DNA of 64,000 bases, taken from Phycisphaeraceae bacterium (GTDB taxonomy: Bacteria > Planctomycetota > Phycisphaerae > Phycisphaerales > UBA1924). Within the stretch, counting starts at the first letter, position 1, and the number at the start of each line of letters is the position of its first letter. A program made the position numbers and the translations under genes. Shown here one piece after another: positions 55,315 to 63,833 of the stretch. The notes below the pieces were generated by a model. That model was not told where the DNA came from, made no database searches, and was given only the letters and a program-made list of their open reading frames with translations. The DNA lies in the NCBI GenBank assembly GCA_019636695.1, contig JAHBXD010000005.1, positions 124,001-188,000 of the forward strand. Reading direction: 5' to 3'.

Positions 55315-56484
55315 ATGTCCGAGACTGAAATTCCCCTGAGCAAGCCGGATCTTTCGAGCGTTGAAGAAGAACTGGTTGTCCGTGTGCTTCGGTCGGGGCG
55401 GCTTTCAATCGGCCCGATGCAGGAAGAGTTTGAATCGCACGTGGCGAAGGTATCGGGGTGTCGGCATGCGGTCGCGGTATCGAGCGGGACGGCGGGGCTG
55501 CATCTGGCGCTGCTTGCGCTCGGGATCGGCCCCGGGGATGAAGTGATCACGACGCCGTTCAGTTTCATTGCTTCGGCGAATGCGATTCTGTATGTCGGCG
55601 CCAAGCCTGTGTTTGTTGATATCTGCCCCAAGACGCTGAACATGGACCCCGGGCGGATCGAGCAGGCCGTGACCCCTCGGACGAAGGCAATCCTGGCGGT
55701 GGAGACGTTCGGCAATCCCTTGTATATGGATGAGTATGCGGCGATCGCGGCGAAACTGGAGATCCCTCTGGTCGAGGACTGCTGCGAGGCGCTGGGAACG
55801 AGGTATAAGGGGCGACCTTGCGGGAGTTTCGGCCGCGTAGGCGTTTTCGGGTTCTATCCGAATAAGCAGATCACGACGGGCGAGGGTGGGATGGTTGTGA
55901 CGGATGACGACCGGGTGGCAGACTGCTGCCGGTCGTTACGGAACCAAGGAAGGGAACCGAAGGGGACGGGATCGCCGAACACCTCGAACACCGGGGCGTG
56001 GTTGAGCCACCCGAACCTGGGGTACAACTACCGATTGAGTGAACTTCAGGCCGCGCTCGGGGTGGCGCAGATGCGCCGACTCGGGCAGTTGATTCAGCGT
56101 CGGCAGGAAGTGGCGACGATGTACATCAATCGGCTGCTCGGGGCAGGCGACATTGTTCTGCCCGCAGTGCAGCCGGGCGTTGACCCGAGCTGGTTCGTGT
56201 TTGTCGTGCGGCTGAGCACGCAGTATGGGGCGGAGGAGCGCGACCGGATCATCAACGGCATGCGGCTTCACGAGGTGGGGTGCGCACCGTATTTCCCGTG
56301 CATTCACCTTCAGCCGCCGTATCGCAGGCTGGGGTATGGACCAGGGAGTTTTCCGATCGCCGAGAGCGTGAGCCACCGCACGATTGCGTTGCCATTTCAC
56401 CCGCGGCTGAGTGCGCGGGACGTCGACCTGGTATGTCAGACGCTGGAACTGATGCTGAGCCGGGAGCAGTTCAGCCGGGCGTGA
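55315..56484 (+). CDS. DegT/DnrJ/EryC1-family sugar aminotransferase-like protein
   Basis: The protein has 389 residues from the ATG at 55315. PLSKPDLSSVEEELVVRVL, AVAVSSGTAGLHLALLALG, VEDCCEALGTRYKG and the PLP Lys184 in YPNKQITTGEGG are those of sugar-nucleotide aminotransferases. The sugar cannot be deduced. No other nucleotide-sugar gene apart from the GlmU-like one is near, so it may act in cell-surface glycan or secondary metabolism. Confidence 0.9.
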   Translation: MSETEIPLSKPDLSSVEEELVVRVLRSGRLSIGPMQEEFESHVAKVSGCRHAVAVSSGTAGLHLALLALGIGPGDEVITTPFSFIASANAILYVGAKPVFVDICPKTLNMDPGRIEQAVTPRTKAILAVETFGNPLYMDEYAAIAAKLEIPLVEDCCEALGTRYKGRPCGSFGRVGVFGFYPNKQITTGEGGMVVTDDDRVADCCRSLRNQGREPKGTGSPNTSNTGAWLSHPNLGYNYRLSELQAALGVAQMRRLGQLIQRRQEVATMYINRLLGAGDIVLPAVQPGVDPSWFVFVVRLSTQYGAEERDRIINGMRLHEVGCAPYFPCIHLQPPYRRLGYGPGSFPIAESVSHRTIALPFHPRLSARDVDLVCQTLELMLSREQFSRA

Positions 56485-56494
56485 CGGCGGTGGA

Positions 56495-56800
56495 TCAGGC
56501 GGAGTGGCGGACCTCCTGCGGCGCGCGGGATTCGGCGATGGCGGCGAGCGCGAAGTCCTTCTCGGTGATGCCGCCTGCGTCGTGGGTGGAAAGTCGAAGC
56601 GTGACCTTGTTGTAGCGGATGAGGATGTCAGGATGGTGATTTGCACGTTCGGCGTCTATGGCGATGCGGTTGACGAAGCCCATGGCCTCGACAAAGTCGG
56701 CGAAGGCGAAAGTGCGATGGATCTCGCCGCCGGTTTCGGCCCATTCGGGCATCTCGGCGAGGCGATTCTTGATCTCCTCCGGGGTCAGGCGCTCGGCCAT
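56495..56800 (-). CDS. phhB: Pterin-4a-carbinolamine dehydratase
   Basis: The protein has 101 residues. GGAGG precedes the ATG. HHPDILIRYNKVTLRLSTHD carries the family's active-site histidines and Tyr/Asp pattern. It dehydrates 4a-hydroxytetrahydrobiopterin; with no phenylalanine hydroxylase in view, its role may be in molybdopterin or pterin recycling. Its start codon overlaps, on the other strand, the first possible ATG of gluQ. Confidence 0.92.
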   Translation of the reverse strand: MAERLTPEEIKNRLAEMPEWAETGGEIHRTFAFADFVEAMGFVNRIAIDAERANHHPDILIRYNKVTLRLSTHDAGGITEKDFALAAIAESRAPQEVRHSA

Positions 56801-56834
56801 GGTTGATCCTCCTTCGGGGAAAGCGCAGTGTAGC

Positions 56835-57794
56835 GTGGGCTCGCTCCCTTCCATATCCCGAAACACAACGCGGCTTGCGCCATCGCCTACTGGAGCGTTA
56901 CATCTGGGGAATGCCCGAACTTTTTTAGTGAACTGGGCGATTGCCCGACAGCGTGGTTGGCGGATCGTGCTTCGGATCGAGGATCTGGACACGCCGCGAG
57001 TGAAGCCGGGCGCGATTGATGAGACGATCTCGACCTTGCGGGCGCTGGGCATAGATTGGGACGAAGGCCCGCTGGTGCAATCGACGGATCTGCGGCCGTA
57101 TCGAGAGGCCATGCGCGTGCTCGCCGCACGCGGCGATGTGCATCGCTGCGCGCTGACGCGGGGTGAGATTGCGTCAGCGGCAAGCGCCCCCCAGGAGGGC
57201 GACCACGAATCGCGGTATGACCCTTCGCTGCGGCCGACGGATGCCGGGAAACCCGTGGTTTTTGCGGATGAGGCAACGAACTGGCGGTTTCTGACATCGC
57301 CGGGCATGGTGGAGTTCACCGACGGCTTTGCGGGACCGCAGCGCATCGAGGTTTCGGGTCGCCTCGGCGATTTTGTAGTGTGGACGAAACGCGGGCAGCC
57401 TGCGTATCAACTTGCCGTGGTGGTTGATGATGCTCGTCAGGGCATCACCCAGATCGTGCGCGGGAACGACCTGCTGGACTCAGCCGCGAGGCAACTGCTG
57501 CTGTATCGATCGCTCGGATGGGAGCCTGAGCCGGCATATACGCACCTGCCTCTGGTGCGCGGAGAGGACGGACGAAGGCTTGCCAAGCGTCATGGTGACA
57601 CGCGCGTGACGGAATATCTGCGTCGAGGGGTCGCGGTGGAGCGGATGATTGCGTTGATCGGCCGCTGGTGCGGGATGGAACCGGAAGAGCATTTATCGGC
57701 GAGCGCGTTCGCCTCGCGGCTTGACCTTCGTAGGATTCCACAGCACGACATCATTTTCACGTCGGAGGATGACCGTTGGCTTTGCACATTGTGA
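56835..57794 (+). CDS. gluQ: Glutamyl-Q tRNA(Asp) synthetase
   Basis: The protein has 319 residues if it starts at the GTG at 56835; an ATG at 56799 overlaps the phhB start. LAPSPTGALHLGN is the HIGH motif and LAKRHGDT replaces KMSKS. The C-terminal anticodon-binding domain of GluRS is absent, as in GluQ, which charges glutamate onto the queuosine base of tRNA(Asp). Cysteines for a zinc site seen in some homologues are not evident: only one Cys lies after VHR. The next gene starts inside its last codons. Confidence 0.88.
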   Translation: MGSLPSISRNTTRLAPSPTGALHLGNARTFLVNWAIARQRGWRIVLRIEDLDTPRVKPGAIDETISTLRALGIDWDEGPLVQSTDLRPYREAMRVLAARGDVHRCALTRGEIASAASAPQEGDHESRYDPSLRPTDAGKPVVFADEATNWRFLTSPGMVEFTDGFAGPQRIEVSGRLGDFVVWTKRGQPAYQLAVVVDDARQGITQIVRGNDLLDSAARQLLLYRSLGWEPEPAYTHLPLVRGEDGRRLAKRHGDTRVTEYLRRGVAVERMIALIGRWCGMEPEEHLSASAFASRLDLRRIPQHDIIFTSEDDRWLCTL

Positions 57795-58324
57795 CGATGG
57801 CCTCGGCCCTGATGCTCGGCGCGATTACCCCCGTGGCGATCGTGGGGTGCGCACCGGCAAGCTCCGCACCAGTCGCCGACGGCCGCGAGCGGGTCACCCT
57901 GGGCGGGAAGACCTTTCTTCTTGAGCTGGCGGCTGACGATGCCACTCGGGTGCGCGGCTTGAGCGGCCGGGATGAGATCGCGGCAGATGGGGGAATGCTG
58001 TTTGTATTTCCGAGGTCGCAACGGCTCGAGTTCGTGATGCGTGACTGCCTTGTGGATATCGACATCATCTTTGTTGACGGGACGGGGCGCATCACGGCGA
58101 TGCATGAAATGAAGGTCGAGCCGCCGCGGCGGGAGGACGAACCCAAGACGGATGACCCGCGATTGGATCGATATGAGGCGAGGCTGCCGCGGTATTCGAG
58201 CCGCTATGACGCCCAGTTTGCGATCGAACTGCGAGGCGGGACGATTGCGACGCTTTCTCCGCGCCCGGAAGCGGGCGAACGGGTGAATTTGGATGTGGTT
58301 CGTCTGAAGCGCCTTGCCCGGTGA
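57776..58324 (+). CDS. DUF192-family lipoprotein
   Basis: The protein has 182 residues from a TTG at 57776, chosen because GGAGG lies 7 bases before it and because it gives a complete lipoprotein signal with IVGC (Cys25). It overlaps the end of gluQ by 19 bases. The DUF192 core shows in FLLELAADDATRVRGLSGRD, MLFVFPRSQRLEFVMRD and VDIDIIFVDGTGRI. Function unknown; members are often secreted. Confidence 0.82.
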   Translation: MALHIVTMASALMLGAITPVAIVGCAPASSAPVADGRERVTLGGKTFLLELAADDATRVRGLSGRDEIAADGGMLFVFPRSQRLEFVMRDCLVDIDIIFVDGTGRITAMHEMKVEPPRREDEPKTDDPRLDRYEARLPRYSSRYDAQFAIELRGGTIATLSPRPEAGERVNLDVVRLKRLAR

Positions 58325-58376
58325 AAGCCCGGGGGCGATCCTGGGTCAGGTTCGGGTGGGGTGGCCTAGGCACGGG

Positions 58377-58570
58377 GCGGGCCATAGACTTTGCGTCCCC
58401 GGTGGAAACCGGGTTTCGCGGAACCGAACACGACGAGGCCGAGAGGCTGAGGCGTGTGCAGAGGCCCCCCCGAATCGCGGACACGGGGGTCTGAGTTCCA
58501 AGGTCGCTTCCTGAGAGGGTGCGACCGAGTGTGCCGCGGTCTCCGACTCCCCGGGGTGTCTCCCGGAGTG
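58377..58570 (+). ncRNA. Candidate structured noncoding RNA with several GNRA hairpins
   Basis: In the 339-base gap before tRNA-Gln I find consecutive stems. CCCGGT/ACCGGG with a GGAA loop lies at 58398-58413. ACACG/CGTGT encloses GGCC/GGCT with a GAGA loop at 58428-58457. CAGA plus a C run pairs with a G run plus TCTG at 58459-58493. GGTCGC/GCGACC with CCT/GGG and a GAGA loop lies at 58502-58526. ACTCC/GGAGT lies at 58546-58569. GNRA loops are present only when read on the plus strand. It is not RNase P, tmRNA, SRP or 6S by the conserved motifs I know. The identity is unknown. Confidence 0.4.
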
Positions 58571-58663
58571 CGGGCCGCGCTGGTGGACCCGTACGAGCGC
58601 CGGCCATGCCGAGCGTGATCAGAAAGGGAGTTGTTTGAGACGTTTCGGGTTTGATACCCGTAT

Positions 58664-58734
58664 TGCCCGGTAGTGTAACGGCAGCACATCAGATTTTGGT
58701 TCTGACTGTCCAGGTTCGAATCCTGGCCGGGCAG
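58664..58734 (+). tRNA. tRNA-Gln (TTG anticodon)
   Basis: Acceptor TGCCCGG pairs with CCGGGCA, discriminator G. The anticodon loop TTTTGGT gives TTG. The T arm is CCAGGTTCGAATCCTGG. A TTGTTT/GATACC pair 16 bases apart at 58631-58658 could be its promoter. No CCA is encoded. Confidence 0.95.
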
Positions 58735-58748
58735 TTGTATCGGTCGAG

Positions 58749-58771
58749 TTCGCGCGAGCGGGATGCGCGAA
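58749..58771 (+). terminator. Hairpin after tRNA-Gln
   Basis: TTCGCGC at 58749-58755 pairs with GCGCGAA at 58765-58771, followed by TTGCATT. The T run is weak, so this is a possible terminator only. Confidence 0.45.
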
Positions 58772-58967
58772 TTGCATTGGCAAGTGGTTGAGGCATCGAT
58801 ATCGAGATGGCGCGGCGGTCAGCGGCGATCCGCCCATGGGAGTGGACGAGGAGGGAGAGGCGTGACGGCCCCGGGTTACGGCAGGTTGATGTGAAAGAGC
58901 GCCTGCACCGCCCCGCTCAGGCTGCACGCGAAACCGTGATGACTCTTGGTTCTTGTGAGGAGACCAC

Positions 58968-59762
58968 GTGACGACAGCGACGCGATCAGATGCCCCCGCG
59001 GCGATCATTCTCGCGGCGGGGAAAGGAACGCGGATGAAGAGCGACCTTCCGAAGGTCTGCCATCCGATCGGCGGCCGCGCGATGGTGTGCGCGGTCGTGG
59101 ATGCCTGCCGCGAGGCCGGTTGCGGGAAGATCGTGGTTGTTGTGGGGTATAAGCAGGAACTGGTTCGTGAGGCGCTGGCGGGGTATTCTGGCTTAGCGTT
59201 CGCGCTGCAGGAAGAACAGTTGGGCACTGGGCATGCGGTGCTGTGTGCCCAGGGGTTCTTCGAGGGGGTAGGTCAGGGAGGCTCGGGCGGAACGGGGGAG
59301 GCACGGGAAGTTTTTGTGCTGTGCGGAGATGGGCCGCTGATTCGGGCTTCGACGCTTCGAAAGGTACTGGATCGCCATCGAGCGACCGGCGCATCGGCGA
59401 CCCTGGCGACGAGTGTGATCGCCGATCCGACGGGGTATGGTCGCGTGGTGCGTGACGAGACGGGGAAGTTCGTGGGCATCGTAGAGCAGAAGAACGCGAC
59501 ACCCGCGCAGTTGCTGATTCGCGAGGTAAACCCGAGTTACTACTGCTTTGAGCCAGGGGCGCTTTTCTCCGCTCTTTCGCGGGTAGAGCGAAACCAGGCG
59601 ACGGGCGAGTATTACGTCACGGATGTGCCGACATTGCTGATGGCCGATGGCCGACGGGTCGAGGTGATTGATGCGGTGCCCCCGGAAGATGTGCTGAGCA
59701 TCAACACGCTCGAACACCTTGCTGAAGTTGACCGGATCTATCGCTCACGAGGAGGGGCATGA
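58968..59762 (+). CDS. GlmU-like nucleotidyltransferase lacking the acetyltransferase domain
   Basis: The protein has 264 residues from a GTG at 58968 with GAGGAG upstream. ILAAGKGTRMKSDLPKVCHP is the nucleotidyltransferase signature of GlmU; QLGTGHAV, LCGDGPLIR and EYYVTDV also fit. Full GlmU has ~450 residues with a left-handed beta-helix that acetylates glucosamine-1-phosphate; here the chain stops after the first domain. It should make UDP-GlcNAc from UTP and GlcNAc-1-P. It overlaps prs by 4 bases (ATGA), as in the classical glmU-prs cluster. Confidence 0.88.
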   Translation: MTTATRSDAPAAIILAAGKGTRMKSDLPKVCHPIGGRAMVCAVVDACREAGCGKIVVVVGYKQELVREALAGYSGLAFALQEEQLGTGHAVLCAQGFFEGVGQGGSGGTGEAREVFVLCGDGPLIRASTLRKVLDRHRATGASATLATSVIADPTGYGRVVRDETGKFVGIVEQKNATPAQLLIREVNPSYYCFEPGALFSALSRVERNQATGEYYVTDVPTLLMADGRRVEVIDAVPPEDVLSINTLEHLAEVDRIYRSRGGA

Positions 59763-60775
59763 GCATGGGAACCACGCAGCGAACGCGCGCTGAGGCCGGT
59801 CGTGACAACGATCAGATGAAGATTTTCGCAGGGCGGCACACCAAGGCGCTGGCGAGGAGAATCTGCGAGCACCTCGGGATGGCGCTCGGGGATGCCAAGA
59901 CGTTCGAGTTTCCTGACGGCGAACTGCTGGTCAAGCTGGACGAGGACGTTCGCGGGCGCGATTGCTATGTCGTGCTTTCCACGTGCGAGCCGGTGAATGA
60001 CAACGTGATGGAGCTTCTGATCTTCATCGATTGTCTGCGTCGGGCGAGCGCGCAGCGTGTGTGCGCTGTGCTGCCGTATTTCGGATACGGCAGACAGGAT
60101 CGCAAGGATGAGGGTCGAGTGCCGATTACGGCGAAACTGGTGGCGAACCTGATTACCGGTGCTCGGGCAGACCGTGTGCTGGCGATTGACCTGCACGCAG
60201 CGCAGATTCAGGGGTTTTTCGACCTGCCGATGGACCACCTGACGGCAGCGCCGGTGTTCCTGGATTACTTCCGTTCGATTCGTGAGGAACTCGGCGACCT
60301 GTGCCTTGTCAGCCCGGACGTAGGCAACATGAAGGTCGCGGAGAAGGTGGCGAACCTGCTCGGTGGAGACCTGGCGATCATTCACAAGCAGCGGCTGAGC
60401 GGCTCGCACGTGGTCAGCAGCAACCTGATCGGCAACGTGGACGGCAAGACGGTGCTGATGTTCGACGACATGATTTCGACGGCAGGGACGGTGTGCGAAG
60501 CCGCACGTCTGGTCAAGCAGCGCGGGGCGAAACGGGTGATCGCGGCGGCGACGCACGCGGTGCTTGTGGGGCCTGCGCTCGAGCGGCTGACGGCGGCGCC
60601 GATCGATCGGATCGTTGTGACGGACACGATTCCGATCGACGGGCGGTGCGACGTGATTCGAGATCGGGTCACGGTACTGAGCGTCGGGCCGCTGCTGGGC
60701 GATGCAATTCACAACATTCATCACAATCTCTCGGTCAGTGCGTTGTTCAGGGACAAGGTGGGTCCGAAGCGCTGA
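59759..60775 (+). CDS. prs: Ribose-phosphate pyrophosphokinase
   Basis: The protein has 338 residues. It makes PRPP for purines, pyrimidines, His and Trp. Motifs are EFPDGELLVKLDE, PYFGYGRQDRK, IDLHAAQIQGFF and the PRPP loop LMFDDMISTAGT. The ATG at 59759 overlaps the previous stop; an ATG at 59765 is possible and the ~20-residue N-terminal extension is longer than usual. The ribosome site GGAGG lies inside the upstream gene. Confidence 0.94.
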   Translation: MSMGTTQRTRAEAGRDNDQMKIFAGRHTKALARRICEHLGMALGDAKTFEFPDGELLVKLDEDVRGRDCYVVLSTCEPVNDNVMELLIFIDCLRRASAQRVCAVLPYFGYGRQDRKDEGRVPITAKLVANLITGARADRVLAIDLHAAQIQGFFDLPMDHLTAAPVFLDYFRSIREELGDLCLVSPDVGNMKVAEKVANLLGGDLAIIHKQRLSGSHVVSSNLIGNVDGKTVLMFDDMISTAGTVCEAARLVKQRGAKRVIAAATHAVLVGPALERLTAAPIDRIVVTDTIPIDGRCDVIRDRVTVLSVGPLLGDAIHNIHHNLSVSALFRDKVGPKR

Positions 60776-60816
60776 TCGCGATGGCGAGGTCAATTTCACA
60801 CTTTTCGAGGTGAGTT

Positions 60817-61509
60817 ATGCACGAAGATGCACCGATTCTGACTGCGAATTCGAGAGCGCGCATCGGCAGCCGGTATGCCCGGCGCGAGCGCGAGGCGGGC
60901 GGTCTGCCGGCCGTGGTCTACGGCCACAAGACCGAGCCGGTGGCGGTTTCGTTCGACGGCCGCGAGACGGTCAAGCACATCAACAAGGGTGAGCGGGTTT
61001 TCCGGATGGCGCTTGACGGCGGGCAGCCGGAATACATCCTGCTCAAGGATCTGCAGTTCGATCACCTCGGCACGCGCCCGGTGCATGCGGACTTCATGCG
61101 CGTGGACCTGAACGAGAAGGTGCGCGTGAAAGTTCCGGTGCACCTGATCGGCGAAGCCCGCGGGCTGAGCACGGCGGGAGCGGTGATGATCCGCCCGATG
61201 ACGGAGCTTGAAATCGAGTGCACACTTGCGACGCTTCCGGAATATGTGGAAGTGATCGTGACCGAGATGCAGGCGGGTGACTCGATCATGGCTTCGCAGG
61301 TGTCGATGCCTGATGCGGGGATTCGCCTGATGAGCCCACCCGATGCCGTGGTGGCGCACATCGTGGTGCAGTCGGAAGAGAAGACGGGCGAGGCGGTCGC
61401 TGCCGACGGCACGGCTGCGCCGGCGCAACCGACCGTCATCGCCGAGAAGAAGGCCGAGGAGCGTGCGGCGGCCAAGGCCGATCCGAAGGCCGGGGACAAG
61501 AAGAAGTGA
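60817..61509 (+). CDS. rplY: 50S ribosomal protein L25 (Ctc type)
   Basis: The protein has 230 residues, the long two-domain form. The L25 domain (RARIGSRYARREREAGGLPAVVYG, in part; DLQFDHLGTRPVHADFMRV in part) binds 5S rRNA. The TL5-like C-terminal domain follows, with a Lys/Ala-rich tail from ~205. It lies in the conserved prs-rplY-pth order. Confidence 0.93.
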   Translation: MHEDAPILTANSRARIGSRYARREREAGGLPAVVYGHKTEPVAVSFDGRETVKHINKGERVFRMALDGGQPEYILLKDLQFDHLGTRPVHADFMRVDLNEKVRVKVPVHLIGEARGLSTAGAVMIRPMTELEIECTLATLPEYVEVIVTEMQAGDSIMASQVSMPDAGIRLMSPPDAVVAHIVVQSEEKTGEAVAADGTAAPAQPTVIAEKKAEERAAAKADPKAGDKKK

Positions 61510-61615
61510 TCCGGGGCGTGAGGTGGTTTCAGTTGCCATGAACTCCGCGAAGGTCGCGTGCAACTGCACGGCGAAAGAGCCAAGGCGTCCGGCAGTCGGC
61601 TTGGAAGGAGTGCAG

Positions 61616-62335
61616 GTGAAGTTGATCGTCGGTCTGGGCAATCCGGGGAAGACCTATGAGCGCACGCGGCACAACGCTGGGTTCATGGTCATTGATGCGC
61701 TTGCGCGTCGACATGCCCCGACCCAGCCGGTGAAGGCCCGCTTCCATGCCGACGTGCTGGAGGCGGATGTTCGCGGCGAGCGATGCCTCTTCATCAAGCC
61801 GGTGACCTACATGAATCGCTCGGGGTTTTCGGTGGGCGAGGCTTTGCGGTTCTACAAGCTGGCTCACGATCGCGACCTGCTTGTCATTACCGATGACCTG
61901 GCGCTGCCGCTGGGGCAGATTCGGCTGCGGCCCGAGGGCGGAGCCGGAGGCCACAACGGTCTGGCCGATATTTCGCGGGCGCTGGGAACCGATTCGTTCT
62001 GCCGCCTGCGATTGGGGATCGGACAGAAGCCGCCTCAGATGATCCAGGCTGACTATGTGCTGAGCCGTTTCGGCGAGGCGGAGTGGAGTGAGATGCTGAC
62101 GGCGGCGGATCGTGCGGCCGACGCAGCGGAGATGTTCATCGCCTCGGGGATCAACGCGGCGATGAACCAGTTCAATGCGCGCCCGGAAGCACAACCCCGC
62201 AGCGTGCAGCCGGGGCCGACGACGCGAAGTTCCGACGAGCGGACGACCCGCCCGGCGTCGGACAATTCTCAACGCGGGGAGAGTTTGAATCACCCTGTTC
62301 CGCCCGGATCGTCCGAGGCGGGGAGCAAAGACTGA
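61616..62335 (+). CDS. pth: Peptidyl-tRNA hydrolase with long disordered tail
   Basis: The protein has 239 residues from the GTG at 61616, chosen because GGAAGGAG lies just upstream and the chain then begins MKLIVGLGNPGK. Catalytic residues are seen in TRHNAGF (His), TYMNRSG (Asn) and ITDDLALPLG (Asp). It frees tRNA from stalled peptidyl-tRNA. The last ~50 residues are Pro/Ser/Thr/Arg-rich and probably disordered, beyond the normal family end. Confidence 0.93.
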   Translation: MKLIVGLGNPGKTYERTRHNAGFMVIDALARRHAPTQPVKARFHADVLEADVRGERCLFIKPVTYMNRSGFSVGEALRFYKLAHDRDLLVITDDLALPLGQIRLRPEGGAGGHNGLADISRALGTDSFCRLRLGIGQKPPQMIQADYVLSRFGEAEWSEMLTAADRAADAAEMFIASGINAAMNQFNARPEAQPRSVQPGPTTRSSDERTTRPASDNSQRGESLNHPVPPGSSEAGSKD

Positions 62336-62379
62336 TCGTGGTCCCGGCGAGAACCTCGCCGGGCGGAAAGGAACCGTCC

Positions 62380-62841
62380 ATGCCCGAGCAGAGAACGTAT
62401 ACGTATGAAGTGATGTTTCTGCTGTCACAGGCCGTCGCGGCCGATTTCGGAGCGGCGATCGCCCACATCAATGATCTGCTGACGCGAGCCAACGCCCAGG
62501 TGCTGGCCATGCAGAAGTGGGACGAGCGGCGCCTGGCGTATGAGATCCAGAAGCAGCGGCGCGGCGTCTACATCCTGGCGTATATCAAGGCGCCCAATGA
62601 CCACATGGCCAGCTTCGAGCGTGACTGCAATCTGTCCGAAAAGATCATGCGGACGCTGATTACGAGAGCGGATCACCTGACCGAGGAGGAAATGCGGTCG
62701 GCGGATCAGCGGAACGAACTCGAGATCGAGGCTCGCCTTCGTGCTGAGCAGAAGCGCGACGCCGAGCCGACTTCGGTGACCGTTGCCGTGGCCTCGCAGG
62801 ATGAGCCGACGGAAGAGACTTCTGAAGAAGACCTCGACTGA
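62380..62841 (+). CDS. rpsF: 30S ribosomal protein S6
   Basis: The protein has 153 residues. YTYEVMFLLS, DERRLAYEIQKQRRGVYILA and ERDCNLSEKIMRTLITR match S6. An acidic tail of ~45 residues follows. GGAAAGGA precedes the ATG at 62380. The usual partners rpsR and rplI are not next to it; ssb follows after 240 bases. Confidence 0.93.
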   Translation: MPEQRTYTYEVMFLLSQAVAADFGAAIAHINDLLTRANAQVLAMQKWDERRLAYEIQKQRRGVYILAYIKAPNDHMASFERDCNLSEKIMRTLITRADHLTEEEMRSADQRNELEIEARLRAEQKRDAEPTSVTVAVASQDEPTEETSEEDLD

Positions 62842-63081
62842 CGGGCTTTATCCGTGGGGTCATGCGCACCGGCAGGAGGGGCGGGATGCCGAGCACCCCA
62901 TATGGCCATGAAGGCGTTGGGGTTCGCGTCTTTGTACGCACGTGACCCTGCATAGCACTTCCCCCCGACTTCGTGCGCTTGTAGCCGCATGCGCGCTCAG
63001 TTCGGCAGGGAGGGTTGCGAAAGGGTATGATTCTTGTTCGGGTAGAGGTCTGCGTGGGCATCCACTGGCTGAGGAGACGTT

Positions 63082-63534
63082 ATGGCGGGCAATTTCAATC
63101 GCGTGTTCCTGATGGGCAACCTGACGCGGGACATTGAACTCCGGCATACTTCGAACAACACGGCGGTGGCGCGGATCGGGCTTGCGGTGAATCGACGCTA
63201 CAGCGTGGGTGAAGGCTCGAATCGCGAAAACCGTGAAGAGACCACTTTCGTTGATTGCGAAGCCTGGGGGCGTACGGCCGAAGTGATGGCGCAGTACCTC
63301 TCTAAGGGGCGGCCGGTTTTCATCGAAGGCCGCCTCAAAACGGACCAGTGGCAGGACAAAGAGACCGGGGCCAACCGGTCGCGCCTGGTCGTTGTGATCG
63401 AAAACTTCCAGTTCGTCGACTCGCGGAACGACGGCGGGGGCGGCGAAGGCGGCGGTGGACGACGCCCACAGGCCGCGGGGAACTCGGGCGGGGGACGGAC
63501 GGGTGGTGAACCTGAGGACGACATCCCGTTCTGA
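63082..63534 (+). CDS. ssb: Single-stranded DNA-binding protein
   Basis: The protein has 150 residues. The OB fold shows in NRVFLMGNLTRDIELRHTSN, VDCEAWGRTAEVMAQYLSKG and VFIEGRLKTDQWQDKETG. The Gly-rich linker (NDGGGGEGGGGRR) leads to the acidic tip EPEDDIPF, which recruits repair and replication enzymes. GAGGAG precedes the ATG. The 225 bases after the stop hold no gene. Confidence 0.95.
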   Translation: MAGNFNRVFLMGNLTRDIELRHTSNNTAVARIGLAVNRRYSVGEGSNRENREETTFVDCEAWGRTAEVMAQYLSKGRPVFIEGRLKTDQWQDKETGANRSRLVVVIENFQFVDSRNDGGGGEGGGGRRPQAAGNSGGGRTGGEPEDDIPF

Positions 63535-63759
63535 GGCCATAGCAGGCACAGCCGGGTCGACGGGCTGAGAGCCGGCAAGCACTCCACGCGCGTGATGCAC
63601 ACTTTGATCCGGCGGCGGCATTGATGCGGCGGCAGCGCATCGGGCATCACACCCGCCCGAGCAATCCCAAGGCGTTGTCGTCCCACAAACACAACCGCGA
63701 AGACCAAGTGGTTTCGGCGGGGTGTGGTTTCGTATGTGGACCGGTGGAAAGCGGGAAAG

Positions 63760-63833
63760 TGGGCGCTACAGGACTCGAACCTGTGACCTCATCCATGTGA
63801 CGGATGCGCTCTAGCCAACTGAGCTAAGCGCCC
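63760..63833 (-). tRNA. tRNA-Val (CAC anticodon)
   Basis: Acceptor GGGCGCT pairs with AGCGCCC, discriminator A. The anticodon loop GTCACAT gives CAC. D and T arms (CACAGGTTCGAGTCCTGTG) are normal. No CCA is encoded. Confidence 0.94.

Noticed and set aside
58325-58663. RNase P RNA, tmRNA or SRP RNA
   Set aside because: The conserved cores (for example GAGGAAAGTCC of RNase P or GGAAGGAAGCAG-type of SRP RNA) are absent on both strands.
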